Source: Thiemannella venezuelensis
GTDB taxonomy: Bacteria > Actinomycetota > Actinomycetes > Streptosporangiales > Streptosporangiaceae
Assembly (NCBI RefSeq): GCF_014203605.1
Contig: NZ_JACHJJ010000015.1
Span: 62,001-126,000, forward strand
Reading direction: 5' to 3'
DNA: 64,000 nt
Each line of letters opens with the position of its first letter. Positions within the stretch are counted from its first letter, which is position 1. The position numbers and the translations under genes were made by a program. A model generated the notes under the pieces. The model made no database searches. It had not been told where the DNA came from and saw nothing but the letters and a program-made list of their open reading frames with translations. Of the stretch, positions 35,236-42,136 are shown piece after piece.

Positions 35236-36612
35236 CTACGGCGCGAGCCGCTTCAGGAGGTCGGCGACCCGCTCGACGTCGGCCTCGGTGGTGCGCCAGT
35301 TGCTGAAGGCGGCGCGGAGCGCGGGCACGCCGTCGTGGACCGTCGGCGTGAGGAACGCCTCTCCCGACTCGATGATCGCGTTGACGAGCTCCCCGGCCCG
35401 CTCGGGGGCGTCGGCCAGGGTGAAGCAGACCACGTTGAGCCGGACCGGCGCCAGCAGCCGGTAGGCGGGCAGCGCGGCGATGCGTTCGCCGAGCAGCCCG
35501 GCGAGGGCGACGTCGCGCCGGACGATCTCCGCGTGTCCCTCGCGCCCGTAGGCGGCCAGCGCGAACCAGGCGGGTACGGCGTGCAGCCGCCGGGAGTTCT
35601 CCGGGGTCAGGTGCACGGGGTCGTCGCCGACCGGGCCGAGGTACGCGGCGGCGGAGTTGGCGAAGACCCGCGCCTGCAGGTCGCGGCGGCGGGTGAACTG
35701 GACCGCGCTGCTGTAGGGGACGTTCAGCCACTTGTGCAGGTCCACGCAGACCGAGTCCGCCTCGCCGAGCCCGTCGACGAGGTGGGCGTGGCCGGGGGAG
35801 AGGGCGGCGAAGGCCCCGAAGGCGGCGTCCACGTGCAGCCAGAAGGGGTACCGCTCGCGCAGCGCGATGATCGCGCGAAGGTCGTCGAAGTCGACGGTGT
35901 TCACCGTGCCGGCGTTGGCGACCACGATCGCGGGCCGCCCGCCGAGCTCCTCCAGCGCCGCCGCGAGCCGCGCCGGGTCGACGGCCTCCCGGCCGGGCAG
36001 GAGATCGACGCGCCGCATCGCCGAGCGGCCCAGCCCGAGCACGGACAGCGCCTTGCCGACGCTGGAGTGCGGGCTTCCGGAGAGCACGGCGACCGGACCG
36101 AGCGCGGCGGCCCCCTGCTCGGCCACCGGGATCCCGCGCCGCTCGCCCAGCCACTCCCTGCCGATGGCCAGGCCGGCGGCGTTGGACATGGTCGCGCCGC
36201 TGACGAACGTGCCCTCGTGCTCCGGCGGCAGGCCGAACAGCTCGCGCAGCCAGGCGACCGCCTCCCGCTCCAGGTCGGGGGCGGTGGAGTCGATGCCGGA
36301 GGTGGGGTTCTGGTCGAGGACGCCGGTCAGCCAGTCGCCCGCCAGCGAGGCGGGGGTGGCGCCGCCGGTCACGAAACCCAGGTAGCGGGGGCCGGCGCTG
36401 GCGGCGAAACCGGGCTCCCAGCGCTCGGCGAACGCCTCCATCGCCCCCTTCGCCCCGCTTCCCACCAGGGGCAGGGGCGAAGGCGGGCGCCGTACGGGGG
36501 TCCGGGCGACCGGGCGGTCGTCCATGCCGGCCAGGAGCCGTACGGCGTAGGCCCGGGTCTCGTCGAGCAGTTCGGGCAGGCGTGCGAGGTCGTCACCGAG
36601 AAGTGGATGCAT
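35236..36612 (-). CDS. Group II PLP-dependent amino acid decarboxylase-like enzyme
   Basis: 458 residues from ATG 36612, where TACGGT ends 6 bases upstream (leaderless). Fold type I enzyme of the aromatic-L-amino-acid/glutamate decarboxylase group: Schiff-base Lys294 in SVCVDLHKWLN, Asp262 in HVDAAFGAF, His182 in SPHSSVGKAL stacking on the cofactor, and FVSGATMSNAAGLAIGR for phosphate. It should decarboxylate an amino acid, perhaps aromatic, to an amine. Some members of this actinobacterial subgroup are annotated only as aminotransferase-like, so the substrate is open. It is divergent from the ECF41 sigma factor gene. Confidence 0.88.
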   Translation of the reverse strand: MHPLLGDDLARLPELLDETRAYAVRLLAGMDDRPVARTPVRRPPSPLPLVGSGAKGAMEAFAERWEPGFAASAGPRYLGFVTGGATPASLAGDWLTGVLDQNPTSGIDSTAPDLEREAVAWLRELFGLPPEHEGTFVSGATMSNAAGLAIGREWLGERRGIPVAEQGAAALGPVAVLSGSPHSSVGKALSVLGLGRSAMRRVDLLPGREAVDPARLAAALEELGGRPAIVVANAGTVNTVDFDDLRAIIALRERYPFWLHVDAAFGAFAALSPGHAHLVDGLGEADSVCVDLHKWLNVPYSSAVQFTRRRDLQARVFANSAAAYLGPVGDDPVHLTPENSRRLHAVPAWFALAAYGREGHAEIVRRDVALAGLLGERIAALPAYRLLAPVRLNVVCFTLADAPERAGELVNAIIESGEAFLTPTVHDGVPALRAAFSNWRTTEADVERVADLLKRLAP

Positions 36613-36746
36613 GCGGCCACCGTAGAAGCCCGGGAAGGACGCGTCTCCGGCCAATTCCGCAAAATGGCCCTAAATTTTCGAGCCTTCACAGAAGGGACTC
36701 CCGTCGTGATTGGCATGATTCCGGGCATCTCTGTCACGCTGGGTGC

Positions 36747-37610
36747 GTGATCGAGGAGTTCGAGGCCCACCGGGTGAGGATGTTCGGCCTGGCCTACCGG
36801 ATGCTCGGCTCCGCGGCCGAGGCCGAGGACGTCGTCCAGGACGCCTACCTGCGCTGGAGCGGAACCGAGCCGGGCGGCGTCGCGGCCCCCGGCGCCTGGC
36901 TGGCCAAGGTGGTCGTGAACCTCTGCCTCAACCGGCTGACCTCCGCCCGCGCCACCCGGGAGAGCCACGTCGGCGCCTGGCTCCCCGAGCCCGTGCCGAC
37001 CGGCGAGCTCGGCCCGCTGGAGACCGCCGAGCAGCGCGACTCCGTCTCCATGGCCTTCCTGGTCCTGCTGGAGCGGCTCACCCCGGCCGAGCGCGCCGTC
37101 TTCGTCCTCCGCGAGGCGTTCGCGTACGGCTACCGCGAGATCGCCGAGGTGCTCGACCTCTCCGAGGCCGGCTGCCGCCAGCTCCACCACCGGGCGCGGC
37201 GGCGGGTCGGCGAGCGCCGCCGGTTCGACGCACCCGGCGGGCGGCGCCGCCTGATCGTGGAGCGCTTCCTGGAGGCCGCGCGGAGCGGCGACCTGGCGGG
37301 GCTGGAGCAGGTCCTCGCCGCCGACGTGATCGCCTGGGCCGACGGCGGCGGCAAGGTCAGCGCGGCGCTGCGGCCCGTCCTCGGCAGGGCGAAGGTCATC
37401 CGCTACGTGGCCGGGATCGCGGCCGGCGCCGGCGAGGGCCTCGATGTCCGCCACGCCGAGGTCAACGGCCAGGACGCGATCGTCGCGCTGTACGGCGGGC
37501 AGGCCGTCATGGTCCTGGTGGTGGACGTCGCGGACGGGGTGGTCGTCGGTCTGCGGAGCGTGCTCGACCCCGGCAAGCTGTCCCGTTTCGGAGAGCCGCC
37601 GGGCTCGTGA
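36747..37610 (+). CDS. ECF41-type RNA polymerase sigma factor with SnoaL-like C-terminus
   Basis: 287 residues from GTG 36747. Sigma-2 region in ~5-70 (FEAHRVRMFGLAYRMLGSAAEAEDVVQDAYLRW) and sigma-4 in ~105-160 (LLERLTPAERAVFVLREAFAYGYREIAEVLDLSEAGCRQ). The C-terminal ~120 residues form a SnoaL-like extension with ADGGGKV and, at the end, LDPGKL, the two motifs that mark the ECF41 group, in which this extension controls the sigma factor in place of an anti-sigma protein. The following gene is an NAD(P)-binding epimerase-like protein, one of the three kinds of ECF41 target. It resembles mycobacterial SigJ. Confidence 0.93.
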   Translation: MIEEFEAHRVRMFGLAYRMLGSAAEAEDVVQDAYLRWSGTEPGGVAAPGAWLAKVVVNLCLNRLTSARATRESHVGAWLPEPVPTGELGPLETAEQRDSVSMAFLVLLERLTPAERAVFVLREAFAYGYREIAEVLDLSEAGCRQLHHRARRRVGERRRFDAPGGRRRLIVERFLEAARSGDLAGLEQVLAADVIAWADGGGKVSAALRPVLGRAKVIRYVAGIAAGAGEGLDVRHAEVNGQDAIVALYGGQAVMVLVVDVADGVVVGLRSVLDPGKLSRFGEPPGS

Positions 37611-37641
37611 GACCCGGCTCCGGGATTTTTTTCCGCGGAAC

Positions 37642-37669
37642 TGTCACGTTCGCGAGGGCCCGCCGGTTC
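37642..37669 (+). promoter_or_regulatory. ECF41-type promoter candidate
   Basis: TGTCAC (37642-37647), 16 bp, CGGTTC (37664-37669). The -35 matches the known ECF41 consensus TGTCACA in its first six bases; the -10 fits only partly (consensus CGTC). It ends 8 bases before the ATG at 37678. Confidence 0.5.
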
Positions 37670-37677
37670 TCAGTTGC

Positions 37678-38517
37678 ATGGAAGAGAACACCGCGGGACT
37701 CCCCGCAGAGCACACCACGGGATCGCCCGCAGAGCACACCGCGGGGGGTCCCGTGCAGGACATCCTCGTCACCGGCGGCACCGGAACCCTCGGCCGCCAC
37801 GTCGTGGACCGGCTCGCCGAGGCCGGCCGCCCCGCCCGCGTGCTCAGCCGCACACGCGGGCCGTACATCGGGGACCTGGGCACCGGGGCGGGCCTGGCGG
37901 CGGCGCTCGACGGGGTCCGGACCGTCGTCCACCTGGCCAGCGACCCCCGCAGGCGCGGGGCCGACGTCGAGGGGGCCCGGAACCTGATCGCCGCGGCGCC
38001 TGCGGGGACGCACCTGGTCTTCGTCTCGATCGTCGGGGTCGACCGGCACCCCTACTCCTACTACCGGGCGAAGTACGAGGTCGAGGGCATGATCGAGCGC
38101 TCCGGCCTGCCGTACACGATCCTGCGTGCCGCGCAGTTCCACGACCTGGTCCTGTACGGCGCGCGCACGCTGGCCCGGCTGCCGGTCGTGCCCGTCCCGG
38201 CCGGGGTGGCCTTCCAGCCGGTCGCGGCCGAGGAGGTCGCCGCGCGGCTGGCCGGCCTGGCGCTGGGCGAACCCGCCGGGCGGGTGCCCGACATGGGCGG
38301 TCCCGAGATCCTGGACGCGGCCGAGCTCGCCCGGATCTACCTGCGCTCGACGGGCAGGCGGCGGCCCGTGCTGCCGGTCCCGGTCCCGGGCGGGGTGTTC
38401 GCGGCCTACCGGCGGGGCGTGCACCTCGCCCCCGCCCACCGCGACGGCCGGATCACCTTCGCGCAGTTCCTGGCCGCGGCGCAGGGCCGCCCGGGGTACG
38501 CGGGGGTGGACCGGTGA
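37678..38517 (+). CDS. NAD(P)-binding epimerase/oxidoreductase-like protein, ECF41 partner
   Basis: 279 residues from ATG 37678; no Shine-Dalgarno, so possibly leaderless. After a short tail with a PAEHT repeat, an atypical SDR (NmrA-like) begins with ILVTGGTGTLGRHVV, the dinucleotide-binding loop; HLASDPRRR, FVSIVGVDRHPYSYYRAKYEVE and GLPYTILRAAQFHD follow. The YxxxK pair is Y-Y-R-A-K. It may use NAD(P)H on a quinone or similar compound, or be a redox sensor. The ECF41 sigma gene is 67 bp upstream and a matching promoter lies between, so it is most likely the direct target. Its stop overlaps the next start (GTGA). Confidence 0.85.
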   Translation: MEENTAGLPAEHTTGSPAEHTAGGPVQDILVTGGTGTLGRHVVDRLAEAGRPARVLSRTRGPYIGDLGTGAGLAAALDGVRTVVHLASDPRRRGADVEGARNLIAAAPAGTHLVFVSIVGVDRHPYSYYRAKYEVEGMIERSGLPYTILRAAQFHDLVLYGARTLARLPVVPVPAGVAFQPVAAEEVAARLAGLALGEPAGRVPDMGGPEILDAAELARIYLRSTGRRRPVLPVPVPGGVFAAYRRGVHLAPAHRDGRITFAQFLAAAQGRPGYAGVDR

Positions 38518-39032
38518 GCGCGGGCCGGGGGACGGCACGGCCGGGGCGGGCGGCGGAGTCCGCGGCGCGGGGGCCCGGGTCGCGCCGGGCGGCGGCCTGG
38601 TTCCGGGCGGGACTGGCCTACCTGGCGGTCGCCGAGCTCGCGGTCGGGGCATGGGCGCTGGCCTCCCCGTCCGGGTTCTACGAGGACTTCCCGCTGCCGG
38701 GGCGGCGCTGGGTGGCGACGCTGCCGCCGTACAACGAGCATCTGCTGCTGGACTTCGGCGGCCTCAACCTGGGGTTCGGGATGATGCTGGCGGTGGCGGC
38801 CGTGACGCCGGAGCGGCTGCTCGTCCGCACGGTGCTCGCCGGATACCTGGCCTACGCGGTACCGCACCTGGCCTTCCACCTGGGCCATCTCCGGCATTTC
38901 GCGATGGTGGACGTGGTCGGCCAGGTCGTCACGCTCTCCATCGCCGTGGTGGTCCCGCTGGCCCTGCTGTCCTGGGATCTTGCCAAGAATAGGAAGACCG
39001 GTCTATTTTTGCGGCATGGGTCAGAAGGGTGA
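38514..39032 (+). CDS. Small four-helix membrane protein, unknown
   Basis: 172 residues from GTG 38514, overlapping the stop of the SDR gene by 4 bases (translational coupling). After an Arg/Ala-rich N-terminus there are four membrane helices (from FRAGLAYLAVAELAVGAWAL to VVTLSIAVVVPLALL), with PPYNEHLLLDFGGLNLGFG between the first two. Similar proteins occur beside ECF41 or TetR genes in actinomycetes but have no known function. The last 17 bases overlap the next gene in another frame, and the TetR operator at 38995 lies inside the coding region. Confidence 0.8.
   Translation: MSAGRGTARPGRAAESAARGPGSRRAAAWFRAGLAYLAVAELAVGAWALASPSGFYEDFPLPGRRWVATLPPYNEHLLLDFGGLNLGFGMMLAVAAVTPERLLVRTVLAGYLAYAVPHLAFHLGHLRHFAMVDVVGQVVTLSIAVVVPLALLSWDLAKNRKTGLFLRHGSEG
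38995..39004. promoter_or_regulatory. TetR operator, copy 1
   Basis: AGACCGGTCT is a perfect palindrome 12 bases before the TetR start. The flanking ATTTTT makes a block that recurs before the 39675 gene. Confidence 0.7.
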
Positions 39033-39576
39033 GGAGACGCGCGGGCGCCTGCTGGACGCGACGCGGGACCTGATCGAGACCGGCGGCTACTCCGGCGCCG
39101 GGGTGAACCAGGTGATCGCCGCCAGCGGGGCGCCGCGCGGCTCGCTCTACTTCCACTTCCCCGGCGGCAAGGACCAGCTGGTCGGGGAGTCCGTACGGCG
39201 CGCCGGAGGCGAGATCGACCGGGCGGTCCGCGAGCTGGCGGCGGCCGCGCCCGACGCCCGGAGCCTGGTCGCCGGGGTGCTCGGGCTGCTCGGCGACCGG
39301 CTGGCGGAGTCCGGGTGGCGCAAGGGCTGCCCGGTGGCCACGGTCGCCCTGGAGATGGCGGCCACGAGCGACCCGCTGCACGAGGTCTGCTCGGAGGTCT
39401 ACGGCTCCTGGGAGGGCGCGCTGCGCGACCGGCTGGCCGCCGACGGGCACCCCGACCCCGCCGACACCGCCGTCGCCGTCCTCGCCCTGATCGAGGGGGC
39501 GCTGCTGCTGGCCAGGGCCCACCGGAGCCGGGATCCGCTGGACCGGGTGGCCCGGCGGATCCCGGCGCTGCTGTAG
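39016..39576 (+). CDS. TetR-family repressor (YxaF/LmrA-like)
   Basis: 186 residues from ATG 39016. HTH in ~10-55: TRGRLLDATRDLIETGGYSGAGVNQVIAASGAPRGSLYFHFPGGKDQL, the N-terminal pattern of the YxaF/LmrA sub-group, with the typical Cys in GWRKGCPVATVALEMA. It should dimerise and bind the palindromes at 38995 and 39644, which share 15 of 16 bases, and so control itself and the fused enzyme gene after it. Induction by a small aromatic molecule is usual in this sub-group. A strong intrinsic terminator separates it from the next gene. Confidence 0.93.
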   Translation: MGQKGEETRGRLLDATRDLIETGGYSGAGVNQVIAASGAPRGSLYFHFPGGKDQLVGESVRRAGGEIDRAVRELAAAAPDARSLVAGVLGLLGDRLAESGWRKGCPVATVALEMAATSDPLHEVCSEVYGSWEGALRDRLAADGHPDPADTAVAVLALIEGALLLARAHRSRDPLDRVARRIPALL

Positions 39577-39601
39577 GGCGGGCCGTCGCGGTCCGGCCCC
39601 G

Positions 39602-39628
39602 CAGGCCCTCTCCGGAGGGCCTGTTTTT
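39602..39628 (+). terminator. Intrinsic terminator of the TetR gene
   Basis: CAGGCCCTC pairs perfectly with GAGGGCCTG around TCCG, followed by TTTTT. One of only two textbook terminators with a T tract that I see in the window. Confidence 0.92.
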
Positions 39629-39643
39629 CGGCCATCGAATATG

Positions 39644-39655
39644 TAGACCGATCTA
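39644..39655. promoter_or_regulatory. TetR operator, copy 2
   Basis: TAGACCGATCTA, nearly palindromic, 20 bases before the ATG at 39675. AGACCGATCTATTTTT here against AGACCGGTCTATTTTT at copy 1. Confidence 0.72.
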
Positions 39656-39674
39656 TTTTTTCAGAGGAGAGCAC

Positions 39675-41525
39675 ATGACTCCCGACTCCATCGTCTTCGG
39701 CGCCGCCGGGTTCGTCGGCCGCTCCCTGGTCGCCGAGCTGCTCCGCCGGGGCCGCCGGGTCGCCGCCGCCGTCCGGGGGCCGGGGGACCGGCTCACCTCC
39801 TGGCTCGCCGCGCAGGGGGCGGACACGGCGGGGCTGGCCGTCGTCACCGCGGACATCACCGTGCCCGGCCTCGGTCTCACGGGCCTGGACGGGGTGCGCG
39901 ACGTGTACAACGCCGCCGCGCGCTTCGCCTTCGGGCTGAGCGCCGCGGAGGCGCGGCTCGCCAACGTCACCGGCGCGGTCAACGTGGCCGACTGGGCCGC
40001 CGCCCGGCCCGGCCTGCGCCGCCTGGTCCACGTCAGCGGCTACCGGGTGAGCGGCGCGGAGGCGGACTACCGGCGGCTGGGCGCCTACGAGGCGTCCAAG
40101 GGCGAGGGCGACGCAGCGGTCCGGGTCCGGGCCCGGGAGCTGGGACTCCCGCTGACGATCGCGAACCCCGCCACGGTGATCGGTCCCGGCCAGTTCATCG
40201 GCCTGGCCTCGCTGGTCCGCGATCTCTGGCTCGGGCGGCTGCCCGCCCTCCCCGGCGGACCCGGCGTCTTCGTGCCGGTCGTGGACGTCGGCTACCTCGC
40301 CCGGTTCATGGCCGCGCTGCCCGAGGACGAGGAGACCGCGGGCCGGGCCTACTGGGTGCTCGACGACGAGACGCCCGAACTGCCGGAACTGGTCGCGCTG
40401 CTCGCGGACCACCTGGGCGTGCCCGCTCCGCGCCGGTCGATCCCCGTCGGGCTGGTACGGCGGCTGCCCCGCGCGCTGACCGGGGCCGACCCGGAGACGT
40501 TGTCGTTCGTGTCGGCGGACCGCTACGACACCGCGCCGGCGCTGGCCTTCGCCGAGCGGGCGGGGCTGCGCATGCCGCCGGTCCGCCGGGCTCTCCGGAG
40601 CTGGGCCGACGACCTGGTGGCCGCCCGCTTCGGCGCGGCCCCCGCCCGGAACGCCGGACCCGCCGGGCGCGAGCCGTACGGGACCGGCGGGACGGCGGGG
40701 AGCCGGGCGGCAGGCCCCGCGCGGCCGTACGGCTTCCGCGACGTCGCCGGAGTCCGGACCTGGGTGACCGGCGCGCGCGAGACCCCCGGATACGTGCTGC
40801 TCCACGGGCTGCCCCTGGACGCCGACTCGTGGGCGGAGACGGCGGCCCGGCTCGACGACTCCGTGCTCGCCCCCGACCTGCCCGGCCTCGGGCGCTCGGC
40901 CCCGCTCCCCTCCGGCCGCCCCTTGCGGGCGCGGGGAGGGACGGGTCCGGGCCGGGCGCCCGCGGCCGACGGGACGGACGGCTGGCTGGCCGAACTGCTC
41001 CGCCCGGTCGCGACCCGGCCGCTGCTCGTGGGGCACTCGTTCGGCTGCGGCCCCGCCCTCCGGTACGCCGCCGCCCATCCGGACCGGATCGCCGGGCTGG
41101 TGCTGGTCGCCCCGGCGTTCCTGCAGGAGCCGTCCGGGTGGTTCTCCCGCTCGCGGCTCGCGGTCCCCGTGCTGCGCCGCATGCCGCGGGAGCGGCTGGG
41201 GCAGCGCGTCGGCGTCCCGCCCGAGGCGCCGGCGGACCTGCGCCGCCCGGGAGCGGCGCGCCGGGTGGTCGGGGCGATGCGGGCGGCCCACGCCCGCCGC
41301 GCGGAACTCCGCCTGCTGCTCGACCGCGTCCGGGTGCCGGTGACGATCGTGGCGGGGGAGCATGACCCGCTCGCGGTGGACCGCCCGGCGGTCGTGATCG
41401 GCGGAGCCGGGCACTGCCCGCAGCTCACCCACCCCGATGAACTCGCCGGCGTGCTCGCGGAGGTCCGTGCGAGCACCCTGTCCGGAGGACGGCCCCGGGG
41501 GGACGGTGCGGGGGGATCCCGGTGA
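39675..41525 (+). CDS. Fused extended SDR + alpha/beta hydrolase
   Basis: 616 residues from ATG 39675 with AGAGGAGA upstream. Residues 1-~320 are an extended short-chain dehydrogenase/epimerase: IVFGAAGFVGRSL for NAD(P), LVHVSGYRVSG, and YEASKGEGD, where Y-x-x-S-K stands in for YxxxK. A ~35-residue Gly/Pro linker follows. Residues ~355-600 form an alpha/beta hydrolase with VLLHGLPLDADSW, nucleophile Ser in LLVGHSFGCG, Asp in VAGEHDPLA and His in GAGHCPQLTHP. Both active sites look complete, so a two-step conversion such as ester or lactone cleavage plus redox change is possible. I know no characterised protein with this order. The TetR regulator upstream very likely controls it. Confidence 0.88.
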   Translation: MTPDSIVFGAAGFVGRSLVAELLRRGRRVAAAVRGPGDRLTSWLAAQGADTAGLAVVTADITVPGLGLTGLDGVRDVYNAAARFAFGLSAAEARLANVTGAVNVADWAAARPGLRRLVHVSGYRVSGAEADYRRLGAYEASKGEGDAAVRVRARELGLPLTIANPATVIGPGQFIGLASLVRDLWLGRLPALPGGPGVFVPVVDVGYLARFMAALPEDEETAGRAYWVLDDETPELPELVALLADHLGVPAPRRSIPVGLVRRLPRALTGADPETLSFVSADRYDTAPALAFAERAGLRMPPVRRALRSWADDLVAARFGAAPARNAGPAGREPYGTGGTAGSRAAGPARPYGFRDVAGVRTWVTGARETPGYVLLHGLPLDADSWAETAARLDDSVLAPDLPGLGRSAPLPSGRPLRARGGTGPGRAPAADGTDGWLAELLRPVATRPLLVGHSFGCGPALRYAAAHPDRIAGLVLVAPAFLQEPSGWFSRSRLAVPVLRRMPRERLGQRVGVPPEAPADLRRPGAARRVVGAMRAAHARRAELRLLLDRVRVPVTIVAGEHDPLAVDRPAVVIGGAGHCPQLTHPDELAGVLAEVRASTLSGGRPRGDGAGGSR

Positions 41526-41540
41526 GGCCTCCCCGCACGG

Positions 41541-41569
41541 GGGAAGACCCGCGGATCGCGGGTCTTCCC
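41541..41569. terminator. Bidirectional hairpin terminator
   Basis: Perfect 13-bp stem GGGAAGACCCGCG (41541-41553) with 41557-41569, loop GAT, between convergent genes. Confidence 0.8.
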
Positions 41570-41579
41570 GGGGTCGGGT

Positions 41580-41753
41580 TCAGGCGGCGGAGGTGGGCCC
41601 GCCCGGGCGGGGGAAACGGATGACGTTCCCGCCGGTGTAGGCGCGCAGGTCGACGACCTTGGTGTCGCCGGGGGCTCTGCGGCGTGCCGCAGAGCGGATG
41701 TCCCTGATTTTGATCCGCGCGACATATGGTGGCACGACCACAAGTCTCTTCAT
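41580..41753 (-). CDS. Small basic protein of unknown function (57 aa)
   Basis: 57 residues from ATG 41753, with a G-run 4-9 bases upstream; the frame is open a little further to 41795. It begins MKRLVVVPPYVARIKIRDI, has a very basic middle (RSAARRRAPGDTK) and ends NVIRFPRPGGPTSAA. No signal peptide, no Cys. The pattern of alternating Arg and branched residues (RIKIRDIR, VIRF) is like that of the peptide encoded just upstream (RRIRIVRP). A strong hairpin lies 10 bases past its stop. The two peptides follow the kinase pair on the same strand. I do not recognise either; gene reality rests on start signals, terminator and shared style. Confidence 0.55.
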   Translation of the reverse strand: MKRLVVVPPYVARIKIRDIRSAARRRAPGDTKVVDLRAYTGGNVIRFPRPGGPTSAA

Positions 41754-41826
41754 TGAGCCCCCCGGCGTGATGGTTCCGTTATATGGAATATGCACATAAC
41801 CGCGTAAAGCGGTCGTAAAGATCCCG

Positions 41827-42015
41827 TCAGTAGGGCAGTCGGCGGCCTGACGGGGACCTGAGGTCCAGGTCGGGAAGTCTGATGGGACGGCGGCTCTGCG
41901 GCCGGACGATTCTGATGCGTCTCACGATTGCCCCCTCTCCTTGCCGTGACTGTGCGCCGGAGCGCTTGACGTCCGGTTGGCGCCCGCTTGAACGGTGCCT
42001 TCCCCCGAAGGCCAT
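41827..42015 (-). CDS. Small basic protein of unknown function (62 aa, or 32 aa from an inner start)
   Basis: 62 residues if it starts at ATG 42015, where TAGGTT ends 7 bases upstream (leaderless). An inner GTG at 41925 with GGAGAGGGGG in front would give a 32-residue peptide, VRRIRIVRPQSRRPIRLPDL and a short tail. Both starts may be used: the mRNA begins at the first, and the second has the only good ribosome site. More than a quarter of the residues are Arg. It carries no Cys. Unknown family; it resembles the 57-residue peptide encoded 73 bp downstream in composition and in its IRIVRP / VIRFPRP motifs. Confidence 0.5.
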   Translation of the reverse strand: MAFGGRHRSSGRQPDVKRSGAQSRQGEGAIVRRIRIVRPQSRRPIRLPDLDLRSPSGRRLPY

Positions 42016-42022
42016 GCGCGCC

Positions 42023-42052
42023 AACCTATAGGGGCGACGCGTCCGGGTTCAA
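42023..42052 (-). promoter_or_regulatory. Promoter of the small-peptide unit
   Basis: On the minus strand TTGAAC (42052-42047), 18 bp, TAGGTT (42028-42023). The start of transcription falls on or next to the ATG at 42015. Confidence 0.65.
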
Positions 42053-42136
42053 TGGGTTTGGTGACCCTGCGAGTTTGTATTTTTACGTGTGGTAACGGAA
42101 CTTCCGGGATGGTATGGTCCGAGGTCCGGTGGTACG

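Noticed and set aside
36732-36738. TGTCACG just before the ECF41 gene as an autoregulated promoter
   Set aside because: It is only 10 bases from the GTG start, so the -10 would fall inside the gene. It would require a start that cuts into sigma region 2.
38514-38540. GTG 38514 as part of the upstream gene only
   Set aside because: The GTGA overlap, four membrane helices and the sustained frame to 39032 make a separate coupled gene more likely.
41580-42015. RiPP precursor peptides
   Set aside because: No radical-SAM, lanthipeptide, lasso or YcaO enzyme gene is near and neither peptide has Cys or a leader-like cleavage site. Kept as unknown small proteins.
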